Of a stretch of 64,000 nucleotides of DNA, positions 31,593-39,988 are shown piece by piece. The DNA is from a marine group bacterium Sva0996 bin134 (GTDB lineage Bacteria > Actinomycetota > Acidimicrobiia > Acidimicrobiales > Bin134): assembly GCA_002239105.1 (NCBI GenBank), contig MPNQ01000013.1, positions 1 through 64,000 of the forward strand, in the 5' to 3' direction. Positions within the stretch are counted from its first letter, which is position 1. Every line of letters begins with the position of its first letter. The position numbers and the translations under genes were made by a program. The notes under the pieces were generated by a model. It saw nothing but the letters and a program-made list of their open reading frames with translations, had not been told where the DNA came from and ran no database searches.

Positions 31593-33278
31593 ATGAGCGG
31601 ATTGCTGATACGCGGCGGAACGGTGGTGGACGGCACCGGTGCCCCGGCCCGACAGGCCGACGTGCGGGTGCGGGGCCGCACCATTGCCGAAGTTGGCCCC
31701 GGCTTGGCCTCCGACGGCGAGCGGGAGCTTGACGCCGCCGGGGCGCTGGTTACCCCGGGCATCATCGAGACCCACACCCACCTCGACGGGGCCATGTGGT
31801 GGGATCCCTCCTTTGATCCGCTGCCCAGCTACGGGGTAACCACCACCGTGTTCGGTAACTGCGGGATGTCGATGGCTCCCCTCGACGGACCTCAGCGCGA
31901 CGAAGTGGTGGATCTGTTCTGCTTCCTGGAAGACCTGCCCCAGGTTGCCTTCGAAAAAGAGGTGCCCTGGACTTGGGCGAGCTGGCCGGAATACCGGGCC
32001 GCGCTCGACACCCAGCCCACCGCGGCCAACATCGCCGGCTATGTCGGCCACATCAGCCTGCGGACCTTCGTCATGGGCGACGCCGCCTGGGATCGTCCCG
32101 CCACCTCCGCCGAGCGCACCGCCATGGCCAAGGCACTGGACGAGGCCCTGGCCGCCGGCGCCCTCGGGTTGTCCACCAACGGCTTCGACATGGACCGCAC
32201 CCTGCGGCTGGTGCCCAGCCGCCACGCCGACGACGACGAGTACGCCGAGCTGTTCGACGTGCTGGCCGCCCATCCTGGCACCACCTTCCAGGCCATCACC
32301 CGGTTCAACGAGCCCGAGCACAACCTGGCCGACGTGGAGCGATTCGCCGCCCTGGCCAAACCTCGGGGCGTGCGAGGGCAGTGGACGGCCATTCCCTCGA
32401 TCGCCAGCGAGACTGAATACCGGGCCGACACCCTGGCCTTCGACCGCCGCCTTCGGGAGTCCGGGGTCGACTTCTGGCCCACGGTGGGCACCCGACCGCT
32501 CGACCTGTATTTCAACTTCGAAAAGGCGCTGACCTTCCAGCGGGTTCCGGCCTGGAATGACCTGGTCAACGGTCCTGCTGAGAACAAGATGACCCTGCTG
32601 GCCGATCCCGAGTGGCGCGACAAGGCCCGAAGCGACTGGGACAATCGCAAGAAATCTCGCCGGGCCCGGGTCGATCACCCCCACACCCTGATCTTCGCCC
32701 TGTCCGAGACCGGCGTCGGCCCCCTCGGGATCTCGCTGGCCGAACACGCAACCAACACCGGCCAGCACGTGTCCGATGCGCTCGCCTCCTGGCTGCTGGA
32801 CAACGGGATCGGCTCGTCGCTGCGGGCACTGCCCGATGTTCACGACGAGCCCGCCCTCGCCGAGGTGATCCGCTCGCCCCACACCCTCACCAACGTCAAC
32901 GACAGCGGTGCCCACCTCCAGCTGTTCTGCGGCGCCGGCCAGAGCACCCATCTGCTCGCCCACTATCACCGCGACACCGGCCTATTGACCCTCGAAGAGG
33001 CGGTCCACGTCCTCACCGGCCGGACCGCGGGTTTCTTCGGGCTGGCTGATAGGGGAGTGATCGCCCCCGGCAAGGCCGCCGATCTGGCCGTGTTCTGCTT
33101 GGACGAGATCAATTTGGGGCCAGAAGTCAAGCTACAGGACGTGCCCGGCGGGTCATGGCGGTTCAGCCGAGAGCCCGGCGGCTTTCGAGCCACCATCGCC
33201 AACGGCGTGGCCACCTACTGGGAGGGCGAGCCCACCGACGCCCTTCCGGGAACGCTTATCGGCCCCAGGGGTTCGTAA
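31593..33278 (+). CDS. N-acyl-D-amino-acid deacylase family amidohydrolase
   Basis: A 561-residue paralogue of the protein at 26874. It has G-G-T-V-V-D-G-T-G-A-P, the metal motif I-I-E-T-H-T-H-L-D-G, F-G-N-C-G-M-S (ligand Cys), L-S-T-N-G-F-D, N-D-S-G-A-H-L-Q with the catalytic Asp shifted to N-D-S, and P-G-K-A-A-D-L-A-V-F near the end. The sequence between the motifs is poorly conserved with the paralogue. The SDR gene follows 60 bp downstream and has its own ribosome-binding site. The substrate is unknown. Confidence 0.86.
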   Translation: MSGLLIRGGTVVDGTGAPARQADVRVRGRTIAEVGPGLASDGERELDAAGALVTPGIIETHTHLDGAMWWDPSFDPLPSYGVTTTVFGNCGMSMAPLDGPQRDEVVDLFCFLEDLPQVAFEKEVPWTWASWPEYRAALDTQPTAANIAGYVGHISLRTFVMGDAAWDRPATSAERTAMAKALDEALAAGALGLSTNGFDMDRTLRLVPSRHADDDEYAELFDVLAAHPGTTFQAITRFNEPEHNLADVERFAALAKPRGVRGQWTAIPSIASETEYRADTLAFDRRLRESGVDFWPTVGTRPLDLYFNFEKALTFQRVPAWNDLVNGPAENKMTLLADPEWRDKARSDWDNRKKSRRARVDHPHTLIFALSETGVGPLGISLAEHATNTGQHVSDALASWLLDNGIGSSLRALPDVHDEPALAEVIRSPHTLTNVNDSGAHLQLFCGAGQSTHLLAHYHRDTGLLTLEEAVHVLTGRTAGFFGLADRGVIAPGKAADLAVFCLDEINLGPEVKLQDVPGGSWRFSREPGGFRATIANGVATYWEGEPTDALPGTLIGPRGS

Positions 33279-33338
33279 GGCCCCACCCTGCGCTCTACGA
33301 TTCGCCAGACCCGAAATGCAGAGAGCGAGGCACCACTG

Positions 33339-34109
33339 ATGGGACGACTGGCAGGCAAAGTGGCATGGATCACCGGAGCGGCGTCAGGTATCGGCCTGGC
33401 CTCCGCTGAGCGGTTCGCCGAGGAGGGGGCCGTGGTGATCGGCTCCGACATCGCCGAGAGCGATGGTTGGAAGGCGGTGGCCGAGACCGCCCCGGCGTCG
33501 AGCTTCCACCTCGTAGACGTCCGCGACGCCGACGCCCAAGAGGAGCTGGTCGGCCAGATAACCCAGGAGCACGGTCGGCTCGATGTGCTGATGACCGCGG
33601 CCGGAGTCGCCGGCGGCGGCCAGGTTCACGAACTCGACGTCGAGGAGTGGGACCGGGTGCAAGACATCAACCTCAAGGGCACCATGCTGTCGTGCCGGGC
33701 CGCCCTCAAGCCGATGGTGGAGGCCCGCTCGGGGAGCATCATCACCGTGGCCAGCGTGGAAGGCATCGAGGGGTGCGAGGGGGGCAGCACCTACAACGCC
33801 TCCAAGGGCGGGGTGATTCTGCTCACCAAGAACATGGCCAACGACTACGGCCCGGCCAACATCAGGGCCAACGCCATCTGTCCCGGCTTCATCGACACCC
33901 CCATGTTCCAGTCGGTCATCCCCCATCTGGGGCCCGTCGCCGACAGCATCCGCGACCAGCACAAGCTCAAGCGGTGGGGCCTCCCCTCGGAGATCGCGGG
34001 TGCGGCCTTCTTCCTGGCCTCCGACGACTCCTCGTTCGTCACCGGCGTCGCCCTCCCCGTCGACGGCGGCTACACCGCCGGCCACTCCCACGGAATGACC
34101 ACCATCTAG
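33339..34109 (+). CDS. Short-chain dehydrogenase/reductase
   Basis: A 256-residue classical SDR, NAD(P)-dependent and cytosolic. The cofactor motif is T-G-A-A-S-G-I-G, and A-A-G-V-A-G takes the NAG position. The catalytic Ser lies in V-A-S-V-E-G, 13 residues before Y-N-A-S-K, and C-P-G-F-I-D-T-P is the PG motif. It is complete, in contrast to the SDR at 8978. A GAGCGAGG ribosome-binding site precedes ATG 33339. The upstream amidohydrolase suggests a shared catabolic role, but the substrate cannot be inferred. Confidence 0.9.
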   Translation: MGRLAGKVAWITGAASGIGLASAERFAEEGAVVIGSDIAESDGWKAVAETAPASSFHLVDVRDADAQEELVGQITQEHGRLDVLMTAAGVAGGGQVHELDVEEWDRVQDINLKGTMLSCRAALKPMVEARSGSIITVASVEGIEGCEGGSTYNASKGGVILLTKNMANDYGPANIRANAICPGFIDTPMFQSVIPHLGPVADSIRDQHKLKRWGLPSEIAGAAFFLASDDSSFVTGVALPVDGGYTAGHSHGMTTI

Positions 34110-34120
34110 TCCCAGCCCCC

Positions 34121-34537
34121 TCAGACGGGGCGGAATTTGATGAGGGTGATCTCGTCGGTGGCGTCTTCGAACACCGCTTCCACGGGCAAGCCGCAAGCGA
34201 TGTCAGCGTTGTCGATGCCGATGAGGTTGGAGTACACCATCGGCCCCTCCTCTAGCTCCACCAGCACCACGTTGTAGGGCAGTTCTGGTTCGAACGAACC
34301 GATGTAGGGCTGCCTCATGATCGTGAAGCCCCACACCGTGCCCCGCCCTGTTGCCTCGGTCCACCCCCGGTCGAACGACAGACACGAGGGGCATGAGGCA
34401 TAGGGCGGGAACCACACGTGCCCGCAGGCTTGGCACTGGGGCAGCACGAAGCGGTGCTCGCGGGCCGCGGCCCAGAACTCCCGGTCTTCGTGGGTCACCG
34501 CGGGCAGCGGCTTGGCGTACCCCGCTTCGCCGCTCAC
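34121..34537 (-). CDS. DUF35 zinc-ribbon/OB-fold acyl-CoA-binding protein
   Basis: A 138-residue protein with an N-terminal rubredoxin-like zinc ribbon, C-Q-A-C-G and C-P-S-C (about residues 35-52), and a C-terminal OB fold (Y-N-V-V-L-V-E-L-E-E-G). DUF35 proteins partner thiolase-like enzymes, as in the Ltp2-ChsH2 steroid side-chain aldolase. The GTG at 34537 overlaps the stop of the thiolase-like gene (GTGA), which argues for a stoichiometric complex. Confidence 0.88.
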   Translation of the reverse strand: MSGEAGYAKPLPAVTHEDREFWAAAREHRFVLPQCQACGHVWFPPYASCPSCLSFDRGWTEATGRGTVWGFTIMRQPYIGSFEPELPYNVVLVELEEGPMVYSNLIGIDNADIACGLPVEAVFEDATDEITLIKFRPV

Positions 34538-35682
34538 AGCACCCCGTCCCGACACAAGAGCGACGCCCCCGGCAGGGCCGACAGGCACCAGTACAGCGAC
34601 CAGTCGCAGTCGGGGATCTGGCGCTCACCGGCCTGGCCCCGCAGCTGGCGCACCGCTTCGGCGTGCTGGTTCCACCCCTGGAGGTACGACTCGCTCAACA
34701 TCCCCCCGCTGGTGTTCACCGGCAACTCGCCCCCCAAGGCGATCCGCCCATCCTGCACCCATTCCAGCCCCTGGCCCTTGGGGGCGAACCCGAAGCCCTC
34801 CAGCCCCCACAGCACCGACACGCTGAAGTTGTCGTACACCTGGAGGCAGTCGATGTCGTCGGTGGTCACCCCCAGCGGATCGAACAGGTCGGCCTTCATC
34901 GAACCGCAGGCCTCGTCCCAGAACCCCAGGTCCACGTACCACTCCCGAAAATTGGCCCGGCCCGCGGTGCCGGCGATGAGCACCGGGGGATGGGCCAGGT
35001 CCCGGGCCCGCTCGGCAGTGGTCACCACGTAGGCCACCGCCCCGTCGTTCACCAGGCAGTAGTCGAACAGGCGCAGCGGCTCGGCGATGTACCGGGCATC
35101 CAGGTAGTCGTCGATGGTCATCTCCTGCTGCATGATGGCCCCGGGCGTCATCCGGGCGTGCGAGCGGATGGCCACCGGAATGGCCCCCAACTGCTCCTCG
35201 GTGCCCCCGTACTCGGCCTGATAGCGGGTGAACCCCATCGAGTACTGCGCCCCCGGCGAGGCCATCCCGTAGATCGTGTCGTACAGCAGCCCCTGGGGCT
35301 GGGCGCCGAACTTGGTGCCCTGGGTGCGGAACGCCACCGAGTTGAACAGCACCACGTAGTCGGCCAGCCCGTGGTGTACCGCGGTGGCCGCGTGCATCAG
35401 CGCCATGGCGCACATCCGCCCGGCCTGGGGGTAGTCCACCACGAAGCGCACGTCGGTGAGCCCGGTGCGATAGGCCACCGGCTCATAGTGGGCCAGCCCC
35501 CCGGTGATCAGCCCGTCGATCTGCGACTTCTCCAGCCCCGCATCGGCGATGGCCGCCGCTATGGCCTCAGTGGCCATCGCCTCGCCCGTCCGCTCCGGGT
35601 CCGGCGTGCGGTACAGCCGAGCGAAGTCACTGCTGCCGATACCGACGATGGCCGTCTGCCCCGCGAAGTCCCGATCGCTCAT
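34534..35682 (-). CDS. Thiolase-like protein (SCP-x / Ltp2 type)
   Basis: A 382-residue thiolase-fold protein of the lipid-transfer/SCP-x group. The start A-I-V-G-I-G-S-S-D-F is typical. The likely nucleophile region Q-A-G-R-M-C-A-M has a Cys at 91. The segment where SCP-x thiolases have H-D-x-F reads V-Y-D-N-F-S, a Tyr in place of His, and the late G-G-E-L-P-V-N-T-S-G-G-M motif is conserved. Tyr substitutions and a DUF35 partner are features of Ltp2-like retro-aldolases, so C-C cleavage of a beta-hydroxyacyl-CoA is a reasonable guess. It is the first gene of a two-gene operon. Confidence 0.83.
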   Translation of the reverse strand: MSDRDFAGQTAIVGIGSSDFARLYRTPDPERTGEAMATEAIAAAIADAGLEKSQIDGLITGGLAHYEPVAYRTGLTDVRFVVDYPQAGRMCAMALMHAATAVHHGLADYVVLFNSVAFRTQGTKFGAQPQGLLYDTIYGMASPGAQYSMGFTRYQAEYGGTEEQLGAIPVAIRSHARMTPGAIMQQEMTIDDYLDARYIAEPLRLFDYCLVNDGAVAYVVTTAERARDLAHPPVLIAGTAGRANFREWYVDLGFWDEACGSMKADLFDPLGVTTDDIDCLQVYDNFSVSVLWGLEGFGFAPKGQGLEWVQDGRIALGGELPVNTSGGMLSESYLQGWNQHAEAVRQLRGQAGERQIPDCDWSLYWCLSALPGASLLCRDGVL

Positions 35683-35762
35683 CGCTCGGTGAGACTAATG
35701 GTCAGCAGTGACGAAGCCGTTGCCCAACCCCTAACGTCGGGGCCGAAGCAAGGACGGTTTAG

Positions 35763-36332
35763 ATGAAGATCAATCCCGATAGTTCGTGGCGGCTGGTGGC
35801 CGAGCGGCTGGAGGCCGAGACCGATCCCCGGCGCCGCCACATCTTGCAGCTAGTGCTCGATCACATGCAGCGCGAGCTGCGGCTCGACATCGAGGGGGTA
35901 ATCGACACCCTCAGCGAGAAGCCCCAATACGTCATGTGGCCGAATGGCGATAATCCCGTCCGCAAACCCGGCGGCTCCCGTGACGCCATCCGCGACCTCT
36001 ACGACCGCTCCTTGGTGCAGACCGGCGCCCACCGCTGGGAGCTCGCTCTCGACCGGGTGATCGTCGACGACCATGCCGTGTTCACCGAGGGGGTCATGCG
36101 CATGGCCTACCCCGGCCGCACGCTTGAGGCCATGGGCATCGATATCCCCGACTCTGACTCGTTCTACCTGTCCCAAGTCCGCATGGGCATCGTGTGGCCG
36201 ATAGACCCCAACGATCCTGAGGCCCGCCTTTCGGGCGAAGAGGTGTACGCCGAGGGCGACCGATTCGAGGGCATCGCCGACCGCCCCATCAGCCTCGACG
36301 AGATCGCTCCCTTGGAGCCTCTTAACTCTTGA
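35763..36332 (+). CDS. SnoaL/NTF2-like protein, copy 1
   Basis: A 189-residue protein probably of the NTF2/SnoaL alpha+beta barrel class, with an N-terminal helix (W-R-L-V-A-E-R-L-E-A-E-T-D-P-R-R), an E-G-V-I-D-T-L-S segment and Y-D-R-S-L-V-Q-T-G-A-H. Such folds serve as small isomerases, cyclases or ligand binders. It is tandemly duplicated with the gene at 36375. ATG 35763 has an AAGGA-like site upstream. No catalytic residue can be assigned. Long identical DNA blocks in the 5' parts show the duplication is recent or homogenised. Confidence 0.78.
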   Translation: MKINPDSSWRLVAERLEAETDPRRRHILQLVLDHMQRELRLDIEGVIDTLSEKPQYVMWPNGDNPVRKPGGSRDAIRDLYDRSLVQTGAHRWELALDRVIVDDHAVFTEGVMRMAYPGRTLEAMGIDIPDSDSFYLSQVRMGIVWPIDPNDPEARLSGEEVYAEGDRFEGIADRPISLDEIAPLEPLNS

Positions 36333-36374
36333 CCAGTAGTCTCTCCGTTTGAGCCAAAGCGAAAGGTGATGCCA

Positions 36375-36944
36375 ATGCAGATGAACCCCAACAAGACGTG
36401 GCGGCTGGTGGCCGAGCGGCTGGAGGCCGAGACCGATCCCCGGCGGCACCATGTGCTGGAGCTGGTGCTGGCCCACATGAAGTGCGAGGCCCAGGCCGAC
36501 ATCGAAGGAGTGGTGGCCACCCTGAGCGAAAAGCCCCAATACATCATCTGGTCGAACCCCGACGATCCCATCGCCAGCCCCGGCGGTGACCGGGACGCCA
36601 TCCGGGGCTTCTACGACCGCAGCATCGTGCAGACCGGTGCCCACCGCCTCGAGTTCGACTGCGACCGGGTCATCGTCGACGACGACGCCGTGTTCACAGA
36701 GGGGGTCATGAGCATGGCCTACCCCGGCCGCACGCTGGAGGCCATGGGCATCGACGTGCCCGACGTCGACTCCTACTACGTGGCCCAGTCCCGCATGGGC
36801 ATCGTCTGGCCCGTCGACCTCGACGACCCCGAGGCCCGGCTGCGAGGCGAAGAGGTCTACTCCGGCAACGACCCCTTCGAAGGCGTCGCCGACCGCCCCA
36901 TCTCCCTAGAAGAAATCACCCCCCTAGAACTCGCCGCCGTCTAA
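36375..36944 (+). CDS. SnoaL/NTF2-like protein, copy 2
   Basis: Tandem paralogue of the protein at 35763, also 189 residues when started at ATG 36375, which aligns M-Q-M-N-P with M-K-I-N-P of copy 1 and sits 8 nt after GAAAGG. Shared blocks include L-S-E-K-P-Q-Y, A-Y-P-G-R-T-L-E-A-M-G-I-D and D-R-P-I-S-L-x-E-I. The two may form a heterodimer. Its 3' end is 3 bp from the convergent aldolase gene. Confidence 0.78.
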   Translation: MQMNPNKTWRLVAERLEAETDPRRHHVLELVLAHMKCEAQADIEGVVATLSEKPQYIIWSNPDDPIASPGGDRDAIRGFYDRSIVQTGAHRLEFDCDRVIVDDDAVFTEGVMSMAYPGRTLEAMGIDVPDVDSYYVAQSRMGIVWPVDLDDPEARLRGEEVYSGNDPFEGVADRPISLEEITPLELAAV

Positions 36945-36947
36945 TCG

Positions 36948-37607
36948 CTACGAGGCCGACCAGGTTTCGCTGCGGAGGTAGGAGTAGACGCCTTCGAAGT
37001 CGGTGCGGGCCTTTTCGGGCAAGTCCACTGCTTCGCCGAGGCGGCTGGCGCCCCACACGATGCGGGCGGTGTGCTCGGCCACCAGGGCGGCGTGCAGGGC
37101 GTGGTCGGGCGACTCGCCTACGCACAGCATGCCGTGGTTGGCCATCAGCACCGCCGAACGGTCGGCCAGGTGGCGCACTACCTCTTCGCCCAACTCGTCA
37201 GAGCCGGTGGGGCGGTAGTCGGCCACCGGCACGTCCCCGCCTAGGTAGATGATGACCTCCTCGATCACTGCGGGGATGCTCTTATGGGCCACCGCGAACA
37301 TCGAGGCGTGTATCGGGTGGCAGTGCACCACTCCGCCCACCTCGGGAAACGCCCGATAGCAGGCCAAGTGCATGGCTTTCTCTGTGGACGGCCGGGCCGT
37401 GCCCTCCAACAGGTTCCCGTCCAAGTCCACTGCCGCCAGGTTGTCCACCTCCACCTGGTCATAGGGCAGCGACGACGGGGTCAGCCAGATCGTGCCGTCG
37501 GTGCTCCGACCCGACACGTTCCCTGCGGTGCCCACCACCAGCCCGGCGGCATCCATGGCCTGGGCGGCGGCCACTACTTGGGCTCGAATGTCGGCGCTGT
37601 CGGTCAT
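36948..37607 (-). CDS. Class II aldolase/adducin-family protein
   Basis: A 219-residue zinc enzyme of the L-fuculose-phosphate aldolase / ribulose-5-phosphate 4-epimerase family. The segment G-T-A-G-N-V-S-G-R binds phosphate. The zinc ligands are H-C-H-P-I-H, and a later N-H-G-M-L His completes the site, with a Glu in S-T-E-K-A-M. The ATG at 37607 overlaps the stop of the upstream 2-hydroxyacid dehydrogenase gene. With the divergent FGGY kinase it probably forms a pathway that phosphorylates, oxidises and cleaves a sugar, polyol or sugar acid. Confidence 0.88.
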   Translation of the reverse strand: MTDSADIRAQVVAAAQAMDAAGLVVGTAGNVSGRSTDGTIWLTPSSLPYDQVEVDNLAAVDLDGNLLEGTARPSTEKAMHLACYRAFPEVGGVVHCHPIHASMFAVAHKSIPAVIEEVIIYLGGDVPVADYRPTGSDELGEEVVRHLADRSAVLMANHGMLCVGESPDHALHAALVAEHTARIVWGASRLGEAVDLPEKARTDFEGVYSYLRSETWSAS

Positions 37608-38575
37608 CGCCACACCTCCGGGTTGGCCAGGCGGTGGGGCCGCTCACCGGCCAAGAGCCGGCAGATGTCCTCCACCACCATGTCGGTCTGGTTCACCTCG
37701 GTGTCGTAGGTGGCGCCGCCGATGTGCGGCGTCAGCACCACGTTGTCGAGGGTGGTCAGCGGATGGTCGGGCGGGAGGATCTCGCCCTGCACGTGGTCGA
37801 GGCCCGCGCCGCCCAAGTGCCCCGACGCCAGCGCCTCCACCAGCGCGTCGGTGTCGTGCAGCGCGGCCCGGGCGGTGTTCAAGTAGGCGGCCCCCGGTCG
37901 CATGGCCGCTAACTGCTCGCCGCCGATCATGGCCTCCGTCTCGGGAATGACCGGGGCGTGCATCGACACCACGTCGGCGGTGGCCAGCAGCTCATCGAGT
38001 TCGCAGTCGGCGTCGGGCTGATAGGGGTCGCAGGCGATCACCTTCATTCCGAGCCCCTCGAAGCGCCATTTGGCCGCTCGGCCCACCGCGCCCAGCCCCA
38101 CCAGCCCCACCGTGCGCCCAGCCATCTGCCAGGCCCGATACCGCTGATAGGGGATGGTCTCGGTGAACACCGTGCCTGCCCGCATGTCCCGGTCGCCCAA
38201 GATCACACGGCGGCTGACGGCAAAAAGCAGCGCCACCGCCATCTCGGCCACCGCATCGGCGTTGCGGCCTGGGGCGTGCAGCACCGGGATGCCCGCCGCG
38301 GTGGCCCCGGCCACATCCACGTTGGTGGGGTCGCCCCGGGTGGAGGCCACCGCCCGCAGCGGCTGCTCGAACACCGGCCCGTTGCACTCGTCGGCCTCGC
38401 ACACCAGCAAATCGGCCGACACCTCCGCCACCCGGGCGGCCAGATCCTCAGCGCTGTACAGACGGATGGGCTGGTGCTCGATCCACGGATCGAACTCTAC
38501 GTCGGCCACCTCCCGCAGCCGGTCCAAGCCCGGCCCCCGCAGCGGAGCGGTAACCAGTGCCCTAGGTCTGCTCAC
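37604..38575 (-). CDS. NAD-dependent D-2-hydroxyacid dehydrogenase
   Basis: A 323-residue dehydrogenase of the phosphoglycerate-dehydrogenase/glyoxylate-reductase family. The NAD motif is V-G-L-V-G-L-G-A-V-G-R. The catalytic triad appears as S-T-R-G-D-P-T-N (Arg), the region G-L-D-H-V-Q-G-E (Glu usually two steps on), and L-T-P-H-I-G-G-A-T (His). The start GTG 38575 has TACGCT 6 nt upstream; GTG 38608 is an alternative adding 11 residues. It is coupled to the class II aldolase and divergent from an FGGY kinase, so it likely oxidises or reduces a sugar-acid intermediate rather than serving serine synthesis. Confidence 0.87.
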   Translation of the reverse strand: MSRPRALVTAPLRGPGLDRLREVADVEFDPWIEHQPIRLYSAEDLAARVAEVSADLLVCEADECNGPVFEQPLRAVASTRGDPTNVDVAGATAAGIPVLHAPGRNADAVAEMAVALLFAVSRRVILGDRDMRAGTVFTETIPYQRYRAWQMAGRTVGLVGLGAVGRAAKWRFEGLGMKVIACDPYQPDADCELDELLATADVVSMHAPVIPETEAMIGGEQLAAMRPGAAYLNTARAALHDTDALVEALASGHLGGAGLDHVQGEILPPDHPLTTLDNVVLTPHIGGATYDTEVNQTDMVVEDICRLLAGERPHRLANPEVWR

Positions 38576-38581
38576 GTCATG

Positions 38582-38587
38582 AGCGTA
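38582..38587 (-). promoter_or_regulatory. -10 element TACGCT for the dehydrogenase-aldolase operon
   Basis: On the minus strand TACGCT is 6 nt before the GTG at 38575, indicating leaderless transcription and deciding the start. Confidence 0.5.
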
Positions 38588-38643
38588 GGGTTCGAAGCAG
38601 ACCTTCACGCCATCGACGCTCTGCCAGTGCGCAAGCAGGGAAC

Positions 38644-38649
38644 TACGGT
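38644..38649 (+). promoter_or_regulatory. -10 element TACGGT for the FGGY kinase
   Basis: TACGGT is 8 nt before the GTG at 38658. Confidence 0.42.
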
Positions 38650-38657
38650 TATCAGCC

Positions 38658-39965
38658 GTGGCTGAGACAGTCGAGGTGACGGTGGGCATCGACATCGGCA
38701 CCACCTCGGTGAAGGCGGTGGCCGTCGACGCCGACGGCGGCGTGCAGGCCCGCACCCGCATCCCCCACGCCGTGAACGCCCCCTCTCCGGCGGTGCTTGA
38801 ACACGATGCCGCCGCAGTGTGGAATACCAGCGTCGTCGAGGCCTGCGACGCCGTTTCATCCGGGCACGCGGTGGTGGGCATCGGCCTGGCCGCCATGGTC
38901 CCGTCGCTGGCCGCGGTCGACGCCGGCGGGGCGCCGATCTCGCCGGGCATCCTCTACGGCGACCACCGGGGCCACCACCCCGACGGCGAGTTCGTCGGGT
39001 TCCTGCGCTCGCTGGAGCAGGCCGTACCTGAGGCCTACGCCTACTGGCCCGCCCAGGCGGTGGCCGGCAATGCCCTGTGCGGTGCGGCCGCCATCGACGC
39101 GATCACGGCCATGACCTGCCTGCCGGTATTCGGCGCCGACGGCTGGGACCCCCAGTGGTGCGACCCCGCCAAGCTCCCTCAACTGTCCATGGACCAGAGC
39201 CCCGTCGGGCACCGTGGCGATGCGCCCGTGTCCGCCGGCACCGTGGACGCGCTGGCCGAGCAGCTCGTGGCCGGGGCCGACTCTCCCGGCGATGTGCTGG
39301 TGATCTGCGGCACCACCCTCATCACCTGGGCGGTGGCCGAGGGGTGGCCCGAAGCCGAGGGGCTGTGGACCATCCCCCATCTCCAGGCCGGCCTGTCGGC
39401 CATCGGCGGGCCGAGCAACGCCGGCGGCCTGTTCCTCGAGCGGGTAAGGGCCATAACCGGCGACCCAGCCGACGAGCCGTCCCACCCCGACCGCCTGCCC
39501 CTGTGGGTGCCCTACATCCGGGGCGAGCGCACCCCCCGCCACGATCCCGAACTGCGGGCCGCCCTGGTCGGCCTCGATGTCGGCCACGGCCCCGCCGATG
39601 TCCTGGCCGCCGCCTATGAGGCCGCCGGGTTCGTCGTCCGCCACCATCTCGACGTGGCCGGTGCCACCGCTGAGCGCATCGTCGCCGCAGGCGGCGGCAC
39701 CCACGTAGATCGCTGGATGCAGGCCCTGGCCGACGCCACCAACCTGCCGGTGGACGTTGCCGCCGTGCCCGAAGGCGCGGCCCGGGGAGCGGCCTGGCTG
39801 GCCCGCATCAGCGCCGGCCTGGAGTCCGGCGATTTGGCCGAGGCCCGCCGCTGGGCCCGCACCGGCCGCCGGGTCGAGCCCCGACCCGACTGGGCCGAGG
39901 CTGCCAACCGCCGCTATCCCCAGTGGCGATCCGCTTGCGACACTCGCAGCGGTGCTGCACAGTAA
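38658..39965 (+). CDS. FGGY-family carbohydrate kinase
   Basis: A 435-residue ribulokinase/xylulokinase-type sugar kinase. The N-terminal ATPase motif is G-I-D-I-G-T-T-S-V-K. Further segments are S-P-G-I-L-Y-G-D, then V-P-Y-I-R-G-E-R-T-P and the C-terminal phosphate-binding A-G-G-G-T-H-V-D-R-W. It would phosphorylate a sugar or polyol with ATP. The divergent operon encodes a hydroxyacid dehydrogenase and a class II aldolase, which could act on its product. At 435 residues it is somewhat shorter than xylulokinases (about 480-500). It starts at GTG 38658. Confidence 0.88.
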   Translation: MAETVEVTVGIDIGTTSVKAVAVDADGGVQARTRIPHAVNAPSPAVLEHDAAAVWNTSVVEACDAVSSGHAVVGIGLAAMVPSLAAVDAGGAPISPGILYGDHRGHHPDGEFVGFLRSLEQAVPEAYAYWPAQAVAGNALCGAAAIDAITAMTCLPVFGADGWDPQWCDPAKLPQLSMDQSPVGHRGDAPVSAGTVDALAEQLVAGADSPGDVLVICGTTLITWAVAEGWPEAEGLWTIPHLQAGLSAIGGPSNAGGLFLERVRAITGDPADEPSHPDRLPLWVPYIRGERTPRHDPELRAALVGLDVGHGPADVLAAAYEAAGFVVRHHLDVAGATAERIVAAGGGTHVDRWMQALADATNLPVDVAAVPEGAARGAAWLARISAGLESGDLAEARRWARTGRRVEPRPDWAEAANRRYPQWRSACDTRSGAAQ

Positions 39966-39988
39966 GGCGCGCACAAAAGAGGAGATCC

